This document shows positions 46,476 through 58,194 of a stretch of DNA of 64,000 bases, piece by piece. Origin of the DNA: Timema cristinae (taxonomy: Eukaryota; Arthropoda; Insecta; Phasmatodea; Timematidae); assembly GCA_039000515.1 (NCBI GenBank), contig JBCFYV010000001.1, positions 34,567,655 to 34,631,654 on the forward strand. The letters run 5' to 3'. Made by a program: the position numbers and the translations under genes. The notes under the pieces are model-generated. The model was not told the origin of the DNA, made no database searches, and worked only from the letters and a program-made list of their open reading frames with translations. Position 1 is the first letter of the stretch. Every line of letters starts with the position of its first letter.

Positions 46476-46769
46476 ATAAATAATTAGTAATCAACAAAAT
46501 ATAGTTTAAATATATAGGCCTATATTTTACATTACCTATTTTTGTTATAATATTATACTAAACATTGTGCTGACCAAGTAATTATCGTAATCACCAGAAA
46601 AAAGACTTACATGATTGCCGTGTACAATAGGATAATGGCCGAAGATTGTTTCTAAAAATCTGCTCTAACGATTTTGATTAAATGTTGTATCCAGGAACTG
46701 TTTAAAATTACAAATAAAATGGCTATTCTCTAAGTCTGCTGATAAAGAATGCTTAATGCATCAAGGAAA

Positions 46770-47300
46770 TTAAGTCGAGGATCACCATGACCAAGGAAAC
46801 TTTCAATAAGAAGAGGGAACTGCTAACCAGCAAGTTGAGTTTGGAACTGAGGAGGAAACGTATTAAGTGCTACAATAATTGGAGCATCGCTTTGTATGAA
46901 GCAGAAACTTGGACTTTCAGGAAGATAGAAAAGAAATACTTGTGTAGCTTTGGAATGAGTTAATGGATAAAACTTGAGAAGATGAGGTGGACAGACAGGG
47001 TGACAAATGAAGCAGTTCCTAAGAAGATTGGGTAAGAAGATAACCATTTTGGATGTGATTCTTCGGAGCAAAGAAAACCGGATCGGACACATCCTTAGAG
47101 GAACTGTCTTCTGCACGACGTCATAGATGGAAAGGTTGAGGAAAATAAGAGTTAAGGAAGAATAAGGAGTGACATGAAGGGAAGAAGAACATTCTGGTAA
47201 CTGAAGATGCATACAGAGGACAGAGCGCATTGGTGGTATAAGTTCACTGAGAAAAGTAATGGACCTGTCGTGAGTGAGCCAGAAACATAATGATGATAAT
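46770..47300 (+). mobile_element. RTE-like LINE 3' end
   Basis: The forward frames give 'TFNKKRELLTSKLSLELRRK', 'YNNWSIALYEAETWTFRKIE', 'RWTDRVTNEAV' and 'NRIGHILRGTVF'-like sequence, ending in GATGATAATAATAATT. Stops and frameshifts are present. It matches the C-terminal third of RTE-type proteins. Confidence 0.8.
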
Positions 47301-47865
47301 AATAATTCTTGCTGTCCCATGAAAATGACTTTAAGGGTACTACTTTATATAAACGGAAATTACTATATTTGGTCAAATATCCCGCAACAATTATAGATAA
47401 GAAATAACTTTTCATTGATAAGTTGTGGTAAGCCTAGTAATCAAATTAAACATATTTTATTTGAAATACATTTTTATAAGACCAATAGATTTTAATCTAT
47501 AAACAATTATATAAACCTATTATGTTTTTATGTAGAGTTTTGAAACTGGAATTGTCATGCTCTTTGGTGGACAGAGAGAGATGTTTTTCTTTTCATGGTG
47601 TTTCTATAACAGTGTATAATATGTAATGTATACTCTTTGTAGAGTGATTATACACTATTTAGTTTTACACATCTACCAATTTTTTGTAAATTCTTCTATT
47701 TTAAGATAACTGAGTAAGATTATTTTTTTTTGTGCAACGTACCATTTATTTTTTATTTCTCTCGCCTGTTTTTTTACTGTGTATATCCATTGAGTGCAAC
47801 AATATTTTCAGGGGAAATGGTCGTAAATTCTTCGGATGAACCATCGTGTTTTTCTGCCCTTCAAT

Positions 47866-48216
47866 TCACAATAGAGGGAGAAAGAGTGAAACGCCCCCCC
47901 CCCCCATCCCCCCTCTAAAGTCCAGAACCCAACAATAGAGGCACTCAACTAAAAACGATGCATCATTGTCACCGAGACCTTTGTTGAGGAACGTTATCTT
48001 GCGGCTATAATTGAAACTGATATCTGAAGAACCTGAAGTATAGCTATCGGGTTGTTTGCGCTGTTCTGTGTTGATGGGAGGCTGTAAGGGTTCTTGTTTT
48101 TTTTCATTCTCTCCGGATACTTGTATTTTTATGAACAAAGTTGAAATTAAATGGTTGCTAGAGTTTGGGAAGTTGGTATGGTCCATTTTGGTGGGAAAAT
48201 AAAGTAAAATGAACAT
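47866..48216 (-). other. Uncharacterised open frame, 116 codons, probably not a gene
   Basis: The frame is Ser/Asn-rich with a Gly-rich end formed by a poly-C/G tract. I see no domain, signal peptide or splice-supported neighbours. Listed only because it is the longest unexplained open frame in the 40.7-54 kb stretch. Confidence 0.1.
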
Positions 48217-48510
48217 CTGTTGTGATGATGTATTTTTTTAATAGCCCAACATTGTAATTTTCTTTATTGTTAAAATAGACCAGTAAGTTTTAAACAAAAT
48301 CGTTTTATTTATATATCTTTACAGCATTATTCGGCTTATACGTTAATTATATTAATTAATTCAATTGCATAAGTGGTTAAAATCATATATATTTAGTTTC
48401 ATACTTGTTCTCACATATTCAAATTACTAGCGCTAGTGTCGGGAACTGTCGCTTAGGTTCACTAAGTTTGCTAGGCAGCCATGCTATGATATTATTTTTT
48501 TAAAATTCAA

Positions 48511-48514
<4 letters not shown>

Positions 48515-48541
<27 letters not shown>

Positions 48542-48542
48542 T
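48515..48542. repeat. (TA)n microsatellite
   Basis: An uninterrupted TA run follows a poly-T/A stretch and immediately precedes a family E SINE. Confidence 0.95.
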
Positions 48543-48552
48543 CTAAAAATTG

Positions 48553-48690
48553 AAAAATGACAGCTGAACACGGGAAGCGAACCCGGGACCTTTGGCTTAG
48601 TATGCCAATGCTCTAACCACTGAGATATCCAGGAATTGTCCCGTGCCCAGGGTAATTCTTCACTCATATCTTAAGGCAGAGTCTATGATG
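48553..48690 (-). repeat. SINE family E, best-preserved head
   Basis: Reverse strand: D-arm 'ATCTCAGTGGTTAGAGCATT', an anticodon arm TTGGC-ATACTAA-GCCAA with a proper 7-base loop, and a T-arm CCGGG-TTCGCTT-CCCG. The 3' neighbour includes 'TGAAGAATTACCC'. The acceptor stem does not pair fully, so it is a tRNA-derived SINE rather than a tRNA gene. Confidence 0.7.
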
Positions 48691-50067
48691 GACGTGCGGA
48701 AATCGTCGGCTACAAATGTGTGATTTTATTAATATCACGAGCTATCAGATAATCCAGTCACCTTCGTCTTGGTAGATGGCTTATTGCTGCCACTTGTACA
48801 ATTATTATAATTGTAAGGTATTGCATATTTAAGAATCAAATAGCCAAAGCTATTATGTATGATTTTAGCATAAATAATACCTTTTGCTATTTGATTCTTA
48901 CATATATATAGATATATATTTGTCAATTTTATGTCAAAGGAGCTCTATTGGTTCGGACTGTATATTGGATTGCCACCCTCGTGTTTTAACTAGATTTCTG
49001 TTTAGGGGTGTATCTTGGGTAGTTTCTTGTTGTGATTTACTAACTACAGAGTTTCATTAGCTAAGTTAGATTTAAATGAAAAAATATGTGTCCCCAAGAC
49101 ATCTAGGTAAATTTTCCACAAATACAGCAGGATAATGGCAGAAAGAAACGTTTATAAACATACGCTTTTATTGAAGTAAACAATAAATTACTATACTGTG
49201 TTATTTCATAGATATTGATAATATAATATCTCGAAAGTGACCGCTACAGATTTATGACTTAACGGTATTAGTGCATAAGAATAGATCAAGTAACTTTTCT
49301 AGTTAGCGGATAGTGTTCTTTCTCTGAAAACTGAACTCTATAACTTCTGCCTTTAATTTAAGTTAACATATAATGAAATAAAAGTATACTTGAAAATCTG
49401 TTGTTTTTTTAAATATTTATATTATTTTAAATACGTTTTTAAAATGTGTCTTTTATTTCGACTTTTTTATTACTTACTTAATCAAGTTGGAAATGCACAC
49501 AATAGGCTTTGTATAAAAAAATTAAAACAAAATTTCCAAAATATAATGGAAAGAGTGGTAATTTAATGTTAAATTACAAGAGGAGAAAAATATTTCAAAT
49601 ATCAAATGCATGGTAATGTAAAGTATTCAAATAACTTTTACATAATGTTAGTTAACCAAATTTAAAAAACTTCCTATTACTGAGTTCATTTTCTGATAAT
49701 ATTAAACTAATTTCTGATGCTCAGCTGTTTCGAAGTTTTTAAATAGTAGCGTGTTATTTCAAAATATGTTTAACGAAAAAATTAATTAGAAAGACAATCT
49801 CTTTGCGGGCTCTCTACAACAGACAACCTTTAATTTTCAATTGACCAAATTAAAAAAAATACATGTCACAACCAAAGGTAAGCTCATTTTACACGAGGTT
49901 TTACGCAAATTTTCGCATTTCTGTAATTAAGGTGAAGAGTAAATAGGAAACTGTATCCTTCATCAAACAGATTCATTCATTTGTTGTTTGGGTCTCAATC
50001 GAACATTTTTGACGAAAGGTTATGATTAACATTGGTACAGATACATCCGTGTGATGGGAACATACGT

Positions 50068-50215
50068 TGAAAAATGACACCTGTTCACGGGAATCAAGTC
50101 CTGGACCTTTGAAGTAGAGTTACCATTATTTACAATTGAGCTTTCCAAAAATCGTCCAATGTTAATGGTGATTCTTCACTCATAGCTTAATAAAGAGTAT
50201 GGTGGACTTGGAAAT
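50068..50215 (-). repeat. SINE family E
   Basis: 'GTTGAAAAATGACACCTGTTC' then 'GTGATTCTTCACTCATAGC' runs parallel to 48553-48690, with a decayed head. Confidence 0.65.
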
Positions 50216-50339
50216 TCGTAAGAGACTCTATCTCAAACTTTATTTTTAATTTAAAAAAATTAAACCATTTGAGTTGTTGTTTTTTGAAGCGTCAGAACTG
50301 GATTTCCATAAAAATTTTAGCAGTGTTAATAAGATTGTA

Positions 50340-50965
50340 ACTTTCGGGAAGGTGGCACCGTTTTTATAACAAAATAAATCAAATATTGCTCTCAGTATAA
50401 ACATAAGAGTTTAATTTTATTCACATGGTGAACTCAACCGTTCTTGAATATCTGTCAAGGATGTCCTGGAATTTAATGACAACTTTTCATCTTAATTTAA
50501 AATGTTTGTTATCGACTTCTGTGCTGGCGGCCGGGGTTCAATCCTCGGTCCCGGCAAAGATTTATCTGATTACCAAAACCTTCCTTCACCTCTGACAAGA
50601 CATCTTGTGAATGTGGGGAATGCCAGGCCTCCACCGTGGTTCGGATTCCACGTTAAACTGTAGGTCCTTCATTTCATCTCACAATCACCCTACCATTACA
50701 CATTAGCGTAAGTGCGTATAACCCGAATGGGTAGTAAGACGCGGTGCTAATAATAATAATAATAATTTATGTTTGTTATCTAATGCCGCGATGCTCATGA
50801 CAGATATTAAAGAACTGTTGAGGTCTCCATGCGAAGAAAATTAAGCTGTATGCGTCTAACGGAGCAATACTTAATTCAATATGTCCAGAAAAATGTTTTT
50901 CTATAAAAAAAATTCAAAAACATGAACCTTTTCTCGCTTCCCCTGCACCTTCACCTTACACATTA
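50340..50965. mobile_element. Palindromic MITE, family F copy 3, split by a SINE
   Basis: The left half (50360-50513: 'TTCACATGGTGAACTCAACC', 'TGTCCTGGAATTTAATGACAA') and the right half (50769-50960: 'TCATGACAGATATTAAAGAAC', 'GAACCTTTTCTCGCTTCCCC') match copies 1 and 2. A SINE A sits between them. Confidence 0.85.
50514..50768 (+). repeat. SINE family A, 5'-truncated, nested in MITE F
   Basis: It starts within the head ('GACTTCTGTGCTGGCGGCC'), so box A is absent and box B is present. It ends GCGGTGC(TAA)n. The 12-bp duplication ATGTTTGTTATC is at 50502-50513 and 50769-50780. 5' truncation indicates LINE-type target-primed insertion. Confidence 0.95.
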
Positions 50966-52141
50966 TTCTACATTGATATACTCTTTAAGTTTAGTAAGAT
51001 TTGTTTACACCAAGGATGGGATGCATGTAACCGATTTCGGAATATCTTGGCAAGAATAATAATAAAATAATTGAAACTCTTGATTTTTATTAAACTCCAA
51101 TGTTAAATATATTTAATGATGACTGATTTTGGAAAATTCGAAATATTTTGAAAATGGCTACAACAAATCTTGTATAACTTGGTGTATGGAAAGTTTTTAA
51201 CATAATAAATAGCACTATATACTTTATTTTTGAATTAAAGGGTAGTTTACTGAAGTTTGAAAATCATAATTTTTTATGAAATGGTTCTAACATGTTAAAA
51301 ATGAATACATGGGGAGTGTTTAACATAATAAATAAGGATGTATCATTATTTATCTAAAACTATTTATATAATGATAGTTGATTGATTGATTTTTTAAATT
51401 TGAGGTTTTTAGAAAATTGCTCTTAAAATGTTGTTCAAAACGCATATCCAAGGAGTGATTTAAACTATGAATGACAGTGTATGCACACAGAACTTTGTTT
51501 TACATGCGTTCCAAACTATTATGAATTATATATGAGAAACAACGTATTCTGGTGTCTTCCATTTCTTTTTAAAACGAAGTTTAGAGAAATGTTGACTGCC
51601 AATCGTCCAAATGTAGCAATAAAATCCTTTATGAACATTTAATGGCCTAGTAAGATGTTGGTCTTACTTGCTCTCCAGTGAAAATTCAACTGATCTGTTT
51701 GGTTGTATGTATCTTCCATTTATAGGTCATCTTCTTTTAACTTTCTATCATAGAATGTAAAGTGGTTGCTCTATATGTTCTCGTGTCATAACAGGCTTCT
51801 GAAACCTTTCATGTCTTACCATTTTAACCCGCCTTAATTGCTTAAAGAGGGTTGTATAGAGTACAAAGGATGAAATACAGGACAATGATAAATAAAATAT
51901 AAATGATATATATATGGCAAATGAATTAGGTTCTCATAAAGTTTGTTCATTAGATTTCATCTGTATAAACAGTTAAACATTTATGGGAATCAATGTAATG
52001 CAACTATCAGTAATATGATGGTATATAACAGGCAAGTACCAAGATGACCTGTCAAATTGTTACCTTATAATAGAGCTTAATGAGATAGAGATAGTTCTTC
52101 GGCTAAAAGTACTTGATAGTTAGCGTCTAGTAATTCAACTA
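50966..52141. other. Intergenic, nothing recognised
   Basis: AT-rich. Two loosely similar stretches with 'GTATGGAAAGTTTTTAACATA' and 'CATGGGGAGTGTTTAACATAA' suggest an old tandem repeat at 51180-51340. Confidence 0.4.
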
Positions 52142-52439
52142 TATTATTTTATTATTATTATTATTATTATTAGCACCACGTCTTACTACCGTTCGGGTTA
52201 TACGCACTTACGCTAATGTGTAATGATAGGGTGATTGTGAGATGAAATGAAGGACCTACAGTTTAACGTGGAATCCGAACCACGGTGGAGGCCTGGCATT
52301 CCACACATTCACGAAATGTCTTGTCAGAGGTGAAGGAAGGGTTTGGTAATCAGATAAATCTGTGCCAGGACCGAGGATTGAACCCCGGCCGCCAGCACAG
52401 AAGCCTGATCACCTTACCCCTAGACCACCAGGCCACCCC
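52142..52439 (-). repeat. SINE family A
   Basis: A left (TTA)n then 'GCACCACGTCTTACTACCG', with the right head on the minus strand 'GCCTGGTGGTCTAGGGGTAA'. The flanks TAATTCAACTA and TAATGCAACTA (10 of 11) form the target duplication. Confidence 0.92.
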
Positions 52440-52970
52440 TAATGCAACTAATTAACTACTGAATCAACGTAACTAGCTGTCAGCATGGTATTGACCAGTC
52501 AACAAAGGTTCTATTAATTGAGTATTTAGCATTACATAAAAAAGACTAAAACTAAAGGCTCTGTGATGTATTAAGGAAGCGCTCATAGGTACGCACGTTA
52601 TCTCTAACAGCTCTAGGATTCCTAGATACATAGAAAATTCGGGGACTAGAGAATTATTTATATCCAACAAGTTTATTGCCCCTTTTTCTATGGTTAACAT
52701 ACCACGTTAACGTCAAGGCCACAATAAGGAGTTGCATATCATGTCCCACAAGCTTGGGATTAATAGGCCCCAATTAGAACATCGCAGTTACAGTCATGGT
52801 TCACTATAAAGCGCACACGATCACAGTTGAAATAAAGGTGTACGTTAGAGGTATAGCAAGCACAAGCCACCCGTCTAAAGGGTGATAAATGGAAACTAGT
52901 TAGTGTAGTATAAAGGTCAAGCGCGGACATGCCATGGAAACAAATGAGTCAAAAGGTGAACACTAAACAA

Positions 52971-53180
52971 CTTCCGGCACAGAATTATCTGATTGCCAAA
53001 CCCTTCTTCGACTCTGACAAGACGTGTAATAATCAAAATTTGTGAATGTGTGGAATGCCAGGCCTCCAGTGTGGTTCGGATCCCACATTAAATTGTAAGT
53101 CCTTCATTTCATCTCACAATAAATCTACCATTTCACATTAGCGTAAGTGCGTATAGCTCGAACGGGTAGTAAGACATGGT

Positions 53181-53215
<35 letters not shown>

Positions 53216-53227
53216 ACATACTACAAC

Positions 53228-53256
<29 letters not shown>
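52971..53256 (+). repeat. SINE family A, 5'-truncated
   Basis: It begins at 'CTTCCGGCACAGAATTATCTG', downstream of box B. The tail 'GTAGTAAGACATGGT' continues into (TAC)n and (TAA)n. ACTAAACAA flanks both sides (52962-52970, 53257-53265). Confidence 0.9.
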
Positions 53257-53258
<2 letters not shown>

Positions 53259-53599
53259 TAAACAATTTATGTTATAGGAGGCCAATAAGAGAGCCAATAT
53301 AACTAATTAGTTCATTACCTACTAAAAACAACACCCGATTAAAGAGAGTTGACGTTCCCCCCAGCAATTATACACCGAGAGTAGCCTCATTAGAAATCAA
53401 TTACTATTGAGTGATTAAGCTAATTTTACAACTGCTTAAACAACATAATATAGTTAAGCGATACTCAAAACAACGGTTAAGCCGTGTATATTGATATACA
53501 ATATGAGTAAATAATGTTGCCATGTAATAGAATTAGCACTCTGAACAAATTGACCCTAGCTGATCCATGGTATAGCTGATGAGCAACCCGTGAAACTGA

Positions 53600-53903
53600 A
53601 CCACAATTATTATTATTATTTGCACCGCGTTTTACTACCCGTTCGGGTTACACGCCCTTACGCTAATGTGTAATGGTAGGGTGATTGTGAGATGAAATGG
53701 AGGACCTACAGATTAACGTGGAATCCTAACCACGGTGGAGGCCTTGCATTCCCTACATTCACAAGTTGTGATTAATACACGCCTTGTCAGAGGTGAAGGA
53801 AGGGTTTAAAAATCAGATAAATTTGTGCCGGGACCGAGGATTGAAGCCCGAACCCCAGCTCAGAAATCCGGCACCTTACCCTAGACCACCAGGTCACCAA
53901 CCC
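53600..53903 (-). repeat. SINE family A
   Basis: A left (ATT)n then 'GCACCGCGTTTTACTACCCG'; the right minus-strand head is 'GACCTGGTGGTCTAGGGTAA'. It has an internal 16-base insertion 'GTGATTAATACACGCC', also seen in 63067-63321, marking a subfamily. Confidence 0.9.
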
Positions 53904-54189
53904 ACAAGTAATAGACACCAATAACACACGCAATTGGTTCTGAAGGAACCAAACTCGCTACAATCTGAGAATAGGCACACCTGGCCGTAAACCTAATCAT
54001 CATTCACCATACACAGACACAGACAAAAGGCATGCTCCGATGCTTCCAGAAGGGGAGCACGAGAGCAAGTTCCAACACGTACCGACCAATTGGTCACACC
54101 GTGTGGTTTGCAAAAATTAAGAACGGGTTGTCGCGTTTCGCGAAGTTCTGAAACAAAGAAACAGAGATTACAAAATATTAGTAATATTG

Positions 54190-56015
54190 GGGTAAAAAAG
54201 GGGGGTAAGAAATTGAGAAACCGACTAAGGGTTTTTTAGAGTTACGTGCGGAGACACTACTCTATGGGGGGCTGGGTGAGAGCCTCCCAATCCACTGTTG
54301 ACACATCTCGCTTATCCGAGCAGGGCTTTGGGACGTCGATGGCACCCACCAGGGTCGATGACGTAGTTCCCAAGCCCCTGGATAAGAGGATTGGTGGCAC
54401 CGGGAAGTCTAGCGTAGAAAGACTGCGCCAGTTTCCGGAAGTGGTCCTTGATGGTAGGCATATCCAGGTCACGATGAAGAGTCTCATTCCGGACATACCA
54501 AGGTGCGCCCACAATGATCCTCAGACATACGCTCTGGAACGCCAGCATCCTCCTCATATACGTGTCCGCCAGGTGACCCCAAGCGGGACACGCATAGTCG
54601 AGGATCGGCCTGAGCAACTGCTTGTACAGCGTCAGACCGTTCCTTGTAGACAGGGCGCTACGCCTGTTAAGCAGTGGGCCTAGGACTCCCAGCCTTTGCC
54701 TCGCCTTGTTGAGTCTTTCGTTGCAGTGTAGTCTCCAGGTCAGTTTTGTGTCCAGCGTAAGTCCCAGGTACTTAACACTGTCCGCCCATCTGATCTGTTC
54801 TCCGAACAGCCGGAGTGGAGCCGGCCTGTAGTACTTTCTTTTCCATGTGAAGAGCATTGCAGTGCTCTTCTCCACGTTAATACTTGTTCTCCAGGTTGTC
54901 AGCCACCCCTCCAACTGCGTCAGGTGCGTCTGGAGTCGCCTCTCCACCAGCTGCCCTCGCCACGACTCCGCTACTAGAGCCGTGTCGTCCGCATACAGAG
55001 CCAACTCGGTGCCTGGGGATTTTGGAATGTCGTTCACATAGAGACTGAAGAGCAGCGGGCCCACCATGGAACCCTGCGGCACTCCAGCCCGGATGCTTCT
55101 GACTTGGGAGGTGGCGTTCCCAAAGGTAGTGGAAAAGGTGCGATGGGAAAGATAAGATTGAACAACCTTAACTAGGTAGAAGGGCAGGTTCAGGGAGAGG
55201 AGTTTGAAAAGGAGACCCTCGTGCCAAACACGGTCGAAGGCCTTTGCCACGTCAAGAAAGACAGCACCAGTCAGCCTGTTGATGTTGAAGTTCCTCGTAA
55301 CCTGTTCCACGAGCCGGACAAGTTGATGAGACGTAGCGTGTCCCGCCCGAAAGCCGAACTGCTCGTCCACCAAGATGCCCCCCTCGCGAACATGTCGGGT
55401 CAGTCTCGTCATTATTAGTCTCTCGAACAACTTGCCCAGACAGTCGAGCAAGCTGATCGGTCGGTAGGACGAAGCTAGGGCCGGGTCCTTACCCGGTTTA
55501 TGAAAGCAGAGGACGTTGGCATGCTTCCAGAGCTCGGGGAAGTGACTCAGGAACAGGACGGCGTTGAATAACTCCACAAGGAAGTTAATCGCCTCCAAGG
55601 GCAGCTTTCTGAGGACCGCGTTACTGATACCGTCGGATCCGGGGGCCTTGTTTTGTCTTAGAGCGGCTATCGCCCGTGACATTTCTGTCACCTCCGTGGG
55701 TTCGGGTTCATCCAAGGGTCTGTACAAGACCGCGCTGATGACCTGCGCCACGTGCGCAACGTGCACCGGGTCTGACGGGTTGTCAGTCGGTACAAATTGC
55801 GCCTCTAAGTGCTCAGCGAGAGCATCGGCCTTCTCCTGGTCGGAGTTGGCCACCCCGTTGCGACTCACAATAGGCGGCCTTGGTGCGGGGACCCGCATCA
55901 AGTTCCTCGTCATTTGCCACAAGGACCTGTCCTGCACGCACAGGCTCTCAATCTTGTCCTCCCAGACACTGTTCCGGTATTCTCGGACCATCTCCCGAAC
56001 CGCATCATTCACCAT
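54190..56015 (-). mobile_element. 5'-truncated jockey-clade non-LTR retrotransposon
   Basis: This GC-rich insert in AT-rich DNA runs on the minus strand from about 56015 to past the stop at 54312. The 3' UTR is indistinct and ends near 54190 or further. The endonuclease domain and the start of ORF2 are missing, which is typical 5' truncation. Confidence 0.85.
54312..56015 (-). CDS. Jockey-type reverse transcriptase, open but 5'-truncated
   Basis: This is an uninterrupted frame of about 567 codons of element sequence. The frame stays open back to 56120 by chance, but homology begins at 'VNDAVREMVREYRNSVW', at about 56015. Numbering from the 56120 start, domains in order are: 'NKAPGSDGI' (157-165), 'KPGKDPALASSYRPISLL' (208-225), the catalytic 'LDVAKAFDRVWH' (289-300), 'GVPQGSMVGPLLFSLYVNDI' (346-365), the catalytic 'YADDTAL' (376-382), 'VKYLGLTLD' (449-457), and a C-terminal 'LDYACPAWG' region. 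All three RT aspartates are kept and there is no stop or frameshift, so the insertion looks recent. Without the endonuclease it cannot mobilise itself. Codon use is far richer in G and C than in the host genes here. Confidence 0.93.
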   Translation of the reverse strand: MVNDAVREMVREYRNSVWEDKIESLCVQDRSLWQMTRNLMRVPAPRPPIVSRNGVANSDQEKADALAEHLEAQFVPTDNPSDPVHVAHVAQVISAVLYRPLDEPEPTEVTEMSRAIAALRQNKAPGSDGISNAVLRKLPLEAINFLVELFNAVLFLSHFPELWKHANVLCFHKPGKDPALASSYRPISLLDCLGKLFERLIMTRLTRHVREGGILVDEQFGFRAGHATSHQLVRLVEQVTRNFNINRLTGAVFLDVAKAFDRVWHEGLLFKLLSLNLPFYLVKVVQSYLSHRTFSTTFGNATSQVRSIRAGVPQGSMVGPLLFSLYVNDIPKSPGTELALYADDTALVAESWRGQLVERRLQTHLTQLEGWLTTWRTSINVEKSTAMLFTWKRKYYRPAPLRLFGEQIRWADSVKYLGLTLDTKLTWRLHCNERLNKARQRLGVLGPLLNRRSALSTRNGLTLYKQLLRPILDYACPAWGHLADTYMRRMLAFQSVCLRIIVGAPWYVRNETLHRDLDMPTIKDHFRKLAQSFYARLPGATNPLIQGLGNYVIDPGGCHRRPKALLG

Positions 56016-56597
56016 AATATAAATACAATTTTTTATATGAGGTTGAGGCGTTAAGCATTTAGCTATACAAACCAAAACGTAGTCTAGCGCATGGCAAGTT
56101 AGAACAATTATAGTCAGCACATTAGCTGTCTGTCACGAAACAATTATACCAGCGGGGAGTCCAATCTTCTAATCTCGGAAAATGGACTGTGTGTCCACTT
56201 GAGCACTTGATCGGCTGCTTACAAACTCGAAGTTGATATACTTGGTGTGGCGGGACGCCACCTCAAGCGAACCCGTGTTGCAGCTCCATCGTCAGGCATA
56301 GCGCCCAGTCTCAGCACTAGTTATTAGAAGTCGTATGGACGTAGAGAATAACCAGATATTATACCATCTAGTAGTAAATTATTAATCGTTATATATTAAT
56401 TTCAGCCAGTACAACATATTAAATAAACTCCCCGATTGATACCAGGCTAGGAAGGGGTAAAAATGAGTTCGACCAATTATGTCTCAGAGCTACAACGCTC
56501 GGAGTGTCGGGTGCCAGAAAGGGTATAGGCGCATGCGTAATGTTCAGTCAATGAGTGAGGCGAAACGTAACATATGTTGTTTCAACATTTTTTGTTA

Positions 56598-56866
56598 CTG
56601 GTGACCTGGTGGTCTAGGGGTAAGGTGTCGGACTTCTGTGCTGTGGGTCCGAGGTTCAGTCCTCGGTCCCGACACAGATTTATCTGATTACCTAAACCCT
56701 TCCTTCACCTCTGACAAGACATCTTGTGAATGTGGGGGATGCCAGGCCTCCATCGTGGTTCGGATTCCACGTTAAACTGTAGGTCCTTCATTTCATCTCA
56801 CAATCACCCTACCATTACACATTAGCGTAAGTGCGTATAACATAAACGGGTATTAATACGCGGTGC

Positions 56867-56930
<64 letters not shown>

Positions 56931-56932
56931 TT
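56598..56932 (+). repeat. SINE family A with long (TAA)n tail
   Basis: It is full length: head 'GACCTGGTGGTCTAGGGGTA', box B-like 'GGTTCAGTCCTC', and tail 'TACGCGGTGC' followed by more than 60 bases of (TAA)n to 56930. The long pure tail suggests a young copy. Confidence 0.93.
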
Positions 56933-56954
56933 AACTGCCTGCCTGTATTTGACC

Positions 56955-57215
56955 CCCTCATTACCCGCTTTGGTGGCCACACAGTTTAAGGTGTTAGTAT
57001 CGCAATATGCCAGAATACCAATGTTGGGGAGATCATAGTTCAACCTCGGTTGAGTGTACTGACTGGGGTTCTTCTACATGGTTTCCCCACTCCCATCCAT
57101 GCAAATGCGGGTACACTTCTTCTAATTTCAACCTTCCTAACACCTAGCCCATTAGTATAATTATTACATAATCGTATAGCCTGGACGATTGGAAAGACGC
57201 GGTGCTAAAAAAAAC
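56955..57215 (+). repeat. SINE family B
   Basis: The head is 'CCGCTTTGGTGGCCACACAG', with box B-like 'AGTTCAACCTCGG', body 'CATGCAAATGCGGGTACACTT', and tail 'AAAGACGCGGTGCTAAAAAA'. Confidence 0.85.
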
Positions 57216-57282
57216 CTCTCATCGTTTAATTTAAAAAATATACATTTATTTTTAACGTATTCACTGCCTAACCAGACTATCC

Positions 57283-57470
57283 TATTTAGAGGAAATACGC
57301 CCGCATTTGCGTGTATGGAAAGGGTCAAATCCTTTAAGAAGAAATATACCCTTAGTAGGCCTGCATCCAGCAGAGATTCGAACTCCAACCACCTTGTAAT
57401 CTGCAAACCAGATTAGACGAGCTTGATGTCTAGTCTGTATGCCAACCAATGAGTGGCTTATCCGGTAGCC
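57283..57470 (-). repeat. SINE family B, tail-truncated
   Basis: 'TTTAGAGGAAATACGCCCGC', 'GCATTTGCGTGTATGGAAAG' and 'CAGCAGAGATTCGAACTCC' are in reverse orientation. The tail is missing. Confidence 0.75.
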
Positions 57471-58002
57471 ACAAATATTCAGTTGTGGAGATAAATAGTT
57501 AGAAAAACAACGTTAAAGTACACATAATTCTGGAAGGATCAATCAGAGCAGTACCTTGGCTTCAAACATATAAATATCACGCGCCTTTACAACCCTCATA
57601 AGTGTTTTCATTATCTCGGGGTTGTGGGAGTGGGGGGGGGTTGATATACGTCAGGAAGTTAGGAAAGGGTTTAAAGGTTCTTGTGCAAAAGGGGTAGGTG
57701 ATAAAGGGGGTAAGAAAACATTCACAAACGGGAATTAGAATCCAAGAAAATAAAGGTCGAGGTAGAGTAGGAAAGCCAGGCCGTAGCTATATAAACTCAC
57801 TATGGTTTTGGGTCATTGACTTCTGGGAGTTTGTTCATATTACACCGCTTCAATCCTATTGAATGGGACATTTCCTAGAGATTTTAGGTTCTCTTAACTA
57901 ACTACCCCTTCCGTACGTACAGTTTTCCAACTTTCCCCTTCTCCCTATTCCCTTTTCAGAGTCGCGGAGTCTTGAGTCGTTTCCCGTCATACGGAAGGGG
58001 AT

Positions 58003-58036
58003 GTATGGGTTTGGGGGGAGGGGGGGAGAGAGAAAT
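58003..58036 (+). other. G-rich run with quadruplex-forming pattern
   Basis: GGG-TTT-GGGGGG-A-GGGGGGG occurs on the plus strand. Potential only. Another G run lies at about 57623-57640. Confidence 0.45.
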
Positions 58037-58194
58037 GAGGTGTTCACGGAAGATTGCGTCCCGTGCACGCAGATTTGATTATTTGGCTGTCAACAACTAA
58101 GTGTTGGAAAGGGTAGGTTGGTAGTTATGTGCATCACGTGGAAATCCGCCGATACAAGTTCCGTTGTGCGTCTTCAAACTGAAGTAACCCGCTC

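Larger units (their letters stand above)
47301..50067. other. Intergenic, mostly unannotated
   Basis: Apart from the (TA)n run, the SINE E at 48553 and the unsupported frame at 47866-48216, I see AT-rich DNA. 48805-48905 holds an imperfect inverted repeat ('GTATTGCATATTTAAGAATC' against 'GATTCTTACATATATATAG'). Confidence 0.4.

Noticed and set aside
48578..48640. Possible tRNA gene (minus strand) with a well-formed anticodon and T arm
   Set aside because: The acceptor stem does not pair and the sequence continues into a repeat shared with 15222 and 50068, so it is a SINE head.
53182..53260. Trinucleotide array as a stand-alone satellite
   Set aside because: It is the extended 3' tail of a SINE A copy.
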